This document shows, piece by piece, positions 5,305 to 8,727 of a DNA stretch of 8,727 bases. The position numbers and the translations under genes were made by a program. Source of the DNA: Candidatus Iainarchaeum sp. (GTDB lineage: Archaea > Iainarchaeota > Iainarchaeia > Iainarchaeales > Iainarchaeaceae). Each line of letters starts with the position of its first letter. The stretch's first letter is position 1. The stretch covers positions 1-8,727 of the forward strand of contig DUGC01000113.1 in NCBI GenBank assembly GCA_013331625.1, read 5' to 3'. The notes below the pieces were generated by a model. That model ran no database searches. It saw only the letters and a list, made by a program, of their open reading frames with translations, and was not told the DNA's origin.

Positions 5305-5895
5305 ATGGACGCAATACTCAAAGAGGCACATGAACTCATTTCAGGGGAAAAGCCTTTCAGGTTCTGGGAACTGCTCTTGAAAAGTGAAACCCGAATTAAT
5401 GGGCTTGGCCGCGAAATTTTGGGGGATATCGATGAGAGGGCGGTCATTTCAGGCAAGGTCTTTTTGGGCAGGGGCGCGCTGATAAAACCGGGCTCACTTG
5501 TTGAAGGCAATGTTTATATCGGTGAGGGGTCTGTAATCGGCCCCAATGCATTTTTGCGCCACGGGACAGTCATTGCCCCGGGCTGCCATATAGGATCGTC
5601 CGAAATAAAGAACTCAATAATACTGCAAGGTTCCAAAGTGCCCCACTTTTCATATGCGGGGGACAGTGTCATAGGGATGGACTGCAACCTTGGGGCCGGC
5701 ACAAAGATCGCAAACCTCCGCCATGACGGTGAAAACGTGAAAGTGAAAATTGGCGGCAGGCTCGTCGACTCGGGCAGGAGAAAGCTCGGTGCGCTGCTCT
5801 TTAACGATGTGAAGACAGGCATAAACTCAAGCATAAACTGCGGCGCGATACTTCTTAAGGGCATAAGGACAAGGCCGAATGAATTCGTGAAATGA
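5305..5895 (+). CDS. Stand-alone left-handed beta-helix acyltransferase, GlmU C-terminal type (glucosamine-1-phosphate N-acetyltransferase)
   Basis: The product is 196 residues. After a helical N-terminus (1-35), hexapeptide repeats from about 45 (VISGKVFLG, LIKPGS, VYIGEGSVIGPNAFL, TVIAPGCHIG) form a left-handed beta-helix. SEIKNSII, GSKVPHFSYAGDSVIG and NLGAGTKIANLRHDG match the acetyltransferase half of GlmU. His114 in KVPHFSY aligns with the E. coli catalytic His363 region. It should acetylate glucosamine-1-phosphate from acetyl-CoA. The N-terminal uridylyltransferase domain of bifunctional GlmU and archaeal homologues is wholly absent, so the last step needs another gene. The C-terminus (KGIRTRPNEFVK) ends without the final hexapeptide coils usual in homologues. 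The ATG directly follows the glmM stop, and AGGAG (5291-5295) lies 9 bases upstream inside glmM. Acceptor specificity is inferred mainly from the operon; another sugar phosphate is possible. Confidence 0.88.
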   Translation: MDAILKEAHELISGEKPFRFWELLLKSETRINGLGREILGDIDERAVISGKVFLGRGALIKPGSLVEGNVYIGEGSVIGPNAFLRHGTVIAPGCHIGSSEIKNSIILQGSKVPHFSYAGDSVIGMDCNLGAGTKIANLRHDGENVKVKIGGRLVDSGRRKLGALLFNDVKTGINSSINCGAILLKGIRTRPNEFVK

Positions 5896-5928
5896 GCAAT
5901 TCAATAAAATTAATCGATTTACATACTA

Positions 5929-5934
5929 TTTTTT
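5929..5934 (+). terminator. T6 tract ending the glm operon
   Basis: A run of six T lies 34 bases after the operon's last stop, in a 75-base convergent gap with no hairpin I can see. It fits archaeal T-tract termination. Confidence 0.4.
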
Positions 5935-5954
5935 CAGCACTTTGACTGTGTGTT

Positions 5955-5961
5955 AAAAAAA
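5955..5961 (-). terminator. T7 tract ending the HerA-type ATPase gene
   Basis: A7 on the plus strand reads as T7 on the minus strand about 10 bases beyond the TAA stop of the ATPase. Together with the plus-strand T6, this gives the convergent gap a stop for each direction. Confidence 0.4.
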
Positions 5962-5970
5962 TTTTATCCA

Positions 5971-8727
5971 TTATAGCGATATGCTTTCTTTTCCGTTTGA
6001 AATTATTTTCCCGTTCACGGCATCAATGAGCACGGCGCGCTCCCTGGCATCCTGCGAGAGCACAACATGCCACACAGGCTTGTAGAGAGGTTCGACCCTT
6101 TTCACCATGACTGTGCCCCAGAGCCTTTTGAGCGCCTCGCAAGCCTGCTCTTTTGTGCAGTTTTCCTTTTCAACGCTCAAAGCCTCTGTCTTCACAAATG
6201 GCAGCTGTGAAAGCGACCCCAAAAGCTCATGCCTCTCATTTGGGGGAAGATCCATCTTCTCTTTAAGCCGATAAACCCTCTTTTCGGTCTTCTTTTCAAC
6301 AAGTGCCACAACCATCCCCTCTTCAGAGAGCTTTTGCAAAATCCTCCTTGTCTTTGCCTCTTCAAGCCCGGCCTGCGCCATTATCTCCTCAAGCAGCAAT
6401 GGCGCCCGTGCCAGCGCCTTCACAACCAGGCCCTCCTCATCACTGAGCTGTCCAATGCCACAAAGCCCTTTTGACTCTATAAAGTTCCCGTTGCGAAAGT
6501 GCATGAACTCCCCGCTCATCGAGTTTACAAAGCACTCGCGTGAAATGAACTCGCCGCGCCTGATGACCGAATCAAACTTAATCCTCCAGAGCGGGTAATA
6601 TTTGAGCCTTATTGAATCAATGCGCTCTGCATTCCCCAGAAGGCCCAAAAATGCCTTTTTCCGCACGCCCTCAACAACCCTGCGGGCTTCCTCTTCGCTG
6701 ATCCTTTGCGGCAACGATAAAAGCTCAAGAGCCTGCGCCTCAATATCCTCAACCCCTTCAAGTGCCTGCCCTTCCTGTACGCCCTTTGGCATGGCATCCT
6801 CTTTTGCATCTGCAGCATCCGCGCCAAGCCCTCCATCCTCCCCGCCAAGCCCCAAAGCCTGCCTTTCCTCATCTTCCTCGCCTAGCGGTATTTCTTCCTC
6901 CTCGCCCCCATGCACTGCCTTTTGCGCAGTTTTAGGGCCTGCATATCCCGCAACTGTTATGGCTTTCGTTCCGACAACCATCCCTGCGGCTGCAAGCGCG
7001 TCAAGGACCTTTTTGAATTCAATAGTAGTGCGGTATTTCACATTGAGGGTATCCACTGCAAGCTGTGCCCTGTCCATGTCAAGCGACTTCTCGTCTTTAA
7101 GGCTGCGCATGAGCATCTCGATTGCGACCTTTTCAACCTGCCCTGAATCGACCTGATCTGATAGCCCCGTGGTTTCAGCATCACGGCCCTCATGCTGCGA
7201 CTTCCTTGGCCTTATCGCCATCACGAAAGCGCGGCTCGTTTCCTCGCGGCGGTCTCCTGTCACGGCAACGCCGACCGGCAGCGTCTTGATGAAATTGGGG
7301 TTGCGGTACCTAGTCGGCATTATTGTGGGGGTTCTCTTGAAAACCGCCTTGATGTCATCATCAAAAATCAGCTTGTGCGACATTATCACATCCAGCTGGC
7401 TGAGCACTTTTGTGTTGATTGCAGACGGCTGCTGGGTCGCAAAAACGAGCGAGAGGCCCGGCCTTCTTCCCTGCTTCACATACTCTATGAGCCCGGCAGT
7501 TGCGGCAGTCACCTCATTTCCGCTCGGTATGAGGGTGTGGGCTTCATCAATAAAAAGCCATGTCGGCGGGATCTCAAGCTCAAGCAGCTCATCCATGTCA
7601 AGTGACTTGAACTTGTTTGCGGCTTCTTTCCTTGTGGAAATTTTCCTTGCGGCCAAAAGCCTCCTTGCAAGAATTCCTATGACAAGCGCTGTCACATTGT
7701 CCTCCAGAAATGAGGTGTCAAGGATGGTGAGCTGCCCTTCGCGCGAAAGCTCGCCCAAAGGGGTTCCCCTCTCGTGGAATATCCCCCAGCTCTTTGCGGC
7801 CTCAAACCTGCTCGAAATCGCCCTGATGGAATCCTGCTTGTACCCCTTGTCCTTGCTATTCAGCTCAAAATCGGTCTCGAGGCACTCGATGAGGTCCTCA
7901 AGCGCGTAGTTCTTGCCTTTCCCCCTGACTTTCTCATTTGTCTCGATTTTTTTGTACCCCTGTTCAACTTTCTTAAGCACCTTGTCCAAAAGGAGCCCTG
8001 AAACAGAGAACCTGTCAACGCCAAAAGTGAGTGCCCAGTCCTCCCCTGTAAGGAGCGAGGGCTGTATAGCAAACCCCGCATCATAAGTTGATTTGGGCAC
8101 CTGGGCCTTCATCCCTTCCGGAATGAACACCTTGAGGTTATTGAGCCCTTTAGGGGCAAGCCCGTTCTCCTTTAGCTTTTCAATCTCCTTTTCATCCTTG
8201 TTGGGAAACCTCATGGACCAGAAAACGCCTATAGGGTCAACGACAATTATACCGACGTTCCTGTTCTTTTCGGCAAGCTCTTCGGCTATGACCCCAATTA
8301 CATAGGATTTTCCCGATCCGCGCGCGCCGCAGACAAACACGACATGGGGATTGAGTGAATCAAGGAAAACGCGCTGGCCGTCAAACTCCTTTTCCTGCAC
8401 CTTGCCTATCTGCAGCGCGCCCTCAAAGCCGTACCTTTTGTAAATGCTCGCCTTCCTCCCGATGAAGACGGCTTTCTCCTTCTCATCGCTCAGGAACGCA
8501 AGCTTTTCAGCCGACTCGTCAACTGCCCCGTTTTCCCCTTCAGCCGCAAGCCTCGCCTTGTGCAGCAATGTTTTCTTTATCTCATCACGGCCGGGCACCG
8601 TGGCATGCTTGAGCTCGTCGGGCTCATGCGCGTCATGGTCGACATCATAGTCAAATTCCTCGTCGTCCCAGCCTTCCGCCCCCGCTTTATCCCCCTTCTC
8701 CTCAAGGTCATCATCAGGGTAAACATC
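5971..8727 (-). CDS. HerA/DUF87-family ATPase with C-terminal winged helix and duplicated PepSY-like module (5' end outside window)
   Basis: Residue numbers count from the internal GTG at 8598 (875 residues). The frame stays open a further 43 codons to the window edge, through an acidic stretch (PDDDLEEKGDK, WDDEEFDYDVDHD). No ribosome site precedes the GTG, so the true start is probably outside. Motifs are Walker A GARGSGKS (91-98) after NPHVVFVC, Walker B TWLFIDEAH (346-354), KQGRRPG (375-381) with the likely arginine finger, and FATQQPS (386-392) as sensor. This is the HerA/FtsK-like P-loop ATPase core, normally a hexameric DNA- or protein-moving motor. After the core come an acidic low-complexity linker (565-620), a module at about 632-710 (KYYPLWRIKF, RECFVNSMSGEF), a winged helix at about 718-785, and a second similar module at 814-870 (LYKPVWHVVL, RAVLIDAVNGKI). 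Canonical HerA is about 500 residues and lacks this tail. No NurA nuclease gene is visible. The ATPase call is firm; the task is unknown. Confidence 0.88.
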   Translation of the reverse strand, partial: DVYPDDDLEEKGDKAGAEGWDDEEFDYDVDHDAHEPDELKHATVPGRDEIKKTLLHKARLAAEGENGAVDESAEKLAFLSDEKEKAVFIGRKASIYKRYGFEGALQIGKVQEKEFDGQRVFLDSLNPHVVFVCGARGSGKSYVIGVIAEELAEKNRNVGIIVVDPIGVFWSMRFPNKDEKEIEKLKENGLAPKGLNNLKVFIPEGMKAQVPKSTYDAGFAIQPSLLTGEDWALTFGVDRFSVSGLLLDKVLKKVEQGYKKIETNEKVRGKGKNYALEDLIECLETDFELNSKDKGYKQDSIRAISSRFEAAKSWGIFHERGTPLGELSREGQLTILDTSFLEDNVTALVIGILARRLLAARKISTRKEAANKFKSLDMDELLELEIPPTWLFIDEAHTLIPSGNEVTAATAGLIEYVKQGRRPGLSLVFATQQPSAINTKVLSQLDVIMSHKLIFDDDIKAVFKRTPTIMPTRYRNPNFIKTLPVGVAVTGDRREETSRAFVMAIRPRKSQHEGRDAETTGLSDQVDSGQVEKVAIEMLMRSLKDEKSLDMDRAQLAVDTLNVKYRTTIEFKKVLDALAAAGMVVGTKAITVAGYAGPKTAQKAVHGGEEEEIPLGEEDEERQALGLGGEDGGLGADAADAKEDAMPKGVQEGQALEGVEDIEAQALELLSLPQRISEEEARRVVEGVRKKAFLGLLGNAERIDSIRLKYYPLWRIKFDSVIRRGEFISRECFVNSMSGEFMHFRNGNFIESKGLCGIGQLSDEEGLVVKALARAPLLLEEIMAQAGLEEAKTRRILQKLSEEGMVVALVEKKTEKRVYRLKEKMDLPPNERHELLGSLSQLPFVKTEALSVEKENCTKEQACEALKRLWGTVMVKRVEPLYKPVWHVVLSQDARERAVLIDAVNGKIISNGKESISL

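Noticed and set aside
7169..7909. Long serine-rich open frame (246 codons) on the plus strand inside the ATPase gene, and a similar one at 6602-7156
   Set aside because: Both are shadows of the ATPase: they oppose the conserved core and linker, and their Ser-rich composition comes from reading its Glu/Lys-rich codons backwards.
8596..8598. GTG as the true start of the HerA-type ATPase
   Set aside because: No ribosome site precedes it, and the frame continues open to the window edge through a plausible acidic segment, so an upstream start is more likely.
1..8727. Frequent TGCAGG / CCTGCA hexamers throughout
   Set aside because: They occur mainly inside genes and follow from Leu-Ala, Ala-Gly and similar codon pairs using GCA and TGC; there is no spacing or placement that suggests a functional repeat.
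1..8727. CRISPR array, tRNA/rRNA gene, insertion sequence or phage remnant
   Set aside because: I saw no regularly spaced repeats, no cloverleaf with TTCGA-type arm, no transposase or integrase motifs, and no terminal inverted repeats.

Overview
The window looks archaeal, most likely from a small-genome (DPANN-type) lineage; this is inferred from content, not from a phylogenetic marker. The signs are a large HerA/DUF87-type ATPase, a single-repeat TBP-like protein, a winged-helix regulator with a domain resembling archaeal S-layer proteins, TATA-type promoters with no bacterial -35/-10 pairs, and a mix of strong Shine-Dalgarno starts with one apparently leaderless start. GC content is moderate, coding density is high, and no intergenic gap exceeds 200 bases.

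Layout. (1) 1-475: a TATA box and a strong Shine-Dalgarno site drive a 122-residue four-helix membrane protein of unknown function. (2) 476-642: a convergent intergenic region with a hairpin and T-tracts for both directions. (3) 643-927, minus: a 94-residue protein whose predicted fold is one half of a TATA-binding protein. Its leader carries a tiny upstream ORF with a better ribosome site than the gene itself. (4) 1124-2077, minus: a 317-residue winged-helix regulator ending in a perfect EF-hand-like calcium loop. (5) 2078-2184: a divergent promoter region with two perfect 10-bp palindromes centred 20 bp apart. (6) 2185-5895, plus: a compact three-gene operon encoding GlmS, bacterial-type GlmM and a stand-alone left-handed beta-helix acetyltransferase. 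(7) 5896-5970: a convergent terminator region. (8) 5971 to the right edge, minus: a HerA/DUF87-family ATPase whose 5' end lies outside the window.

The three-gene operon encodes the route fructose-6-phosphate -> glucosamine-6-P -> glucosamine-1-P -> N-acetylglucosamine-1-P. The last step, UTP-dependent formation of UDP-GlcNAc, is not encoded here. The divergently transcribed regulator is the obvious candidate controller: the palindromes flank its own TATA box and lie just upstream of the glmS promoter. Because its C-terminal half resembles S-layer-type domains, a link between cell-envelope state (perhaps calcium) and sugar-nucleotide supply is an attractive but untested idea.

The parts most likely to be undescribed are the regulator architecture with its operator pair, the TBP half-repeat protein, and the ATPase C-terminus, where a winged helix sits between two copies of a PepSY-like module. 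I saw no RNA genes, CRISPR arrays, insertion sequences or phage genes.
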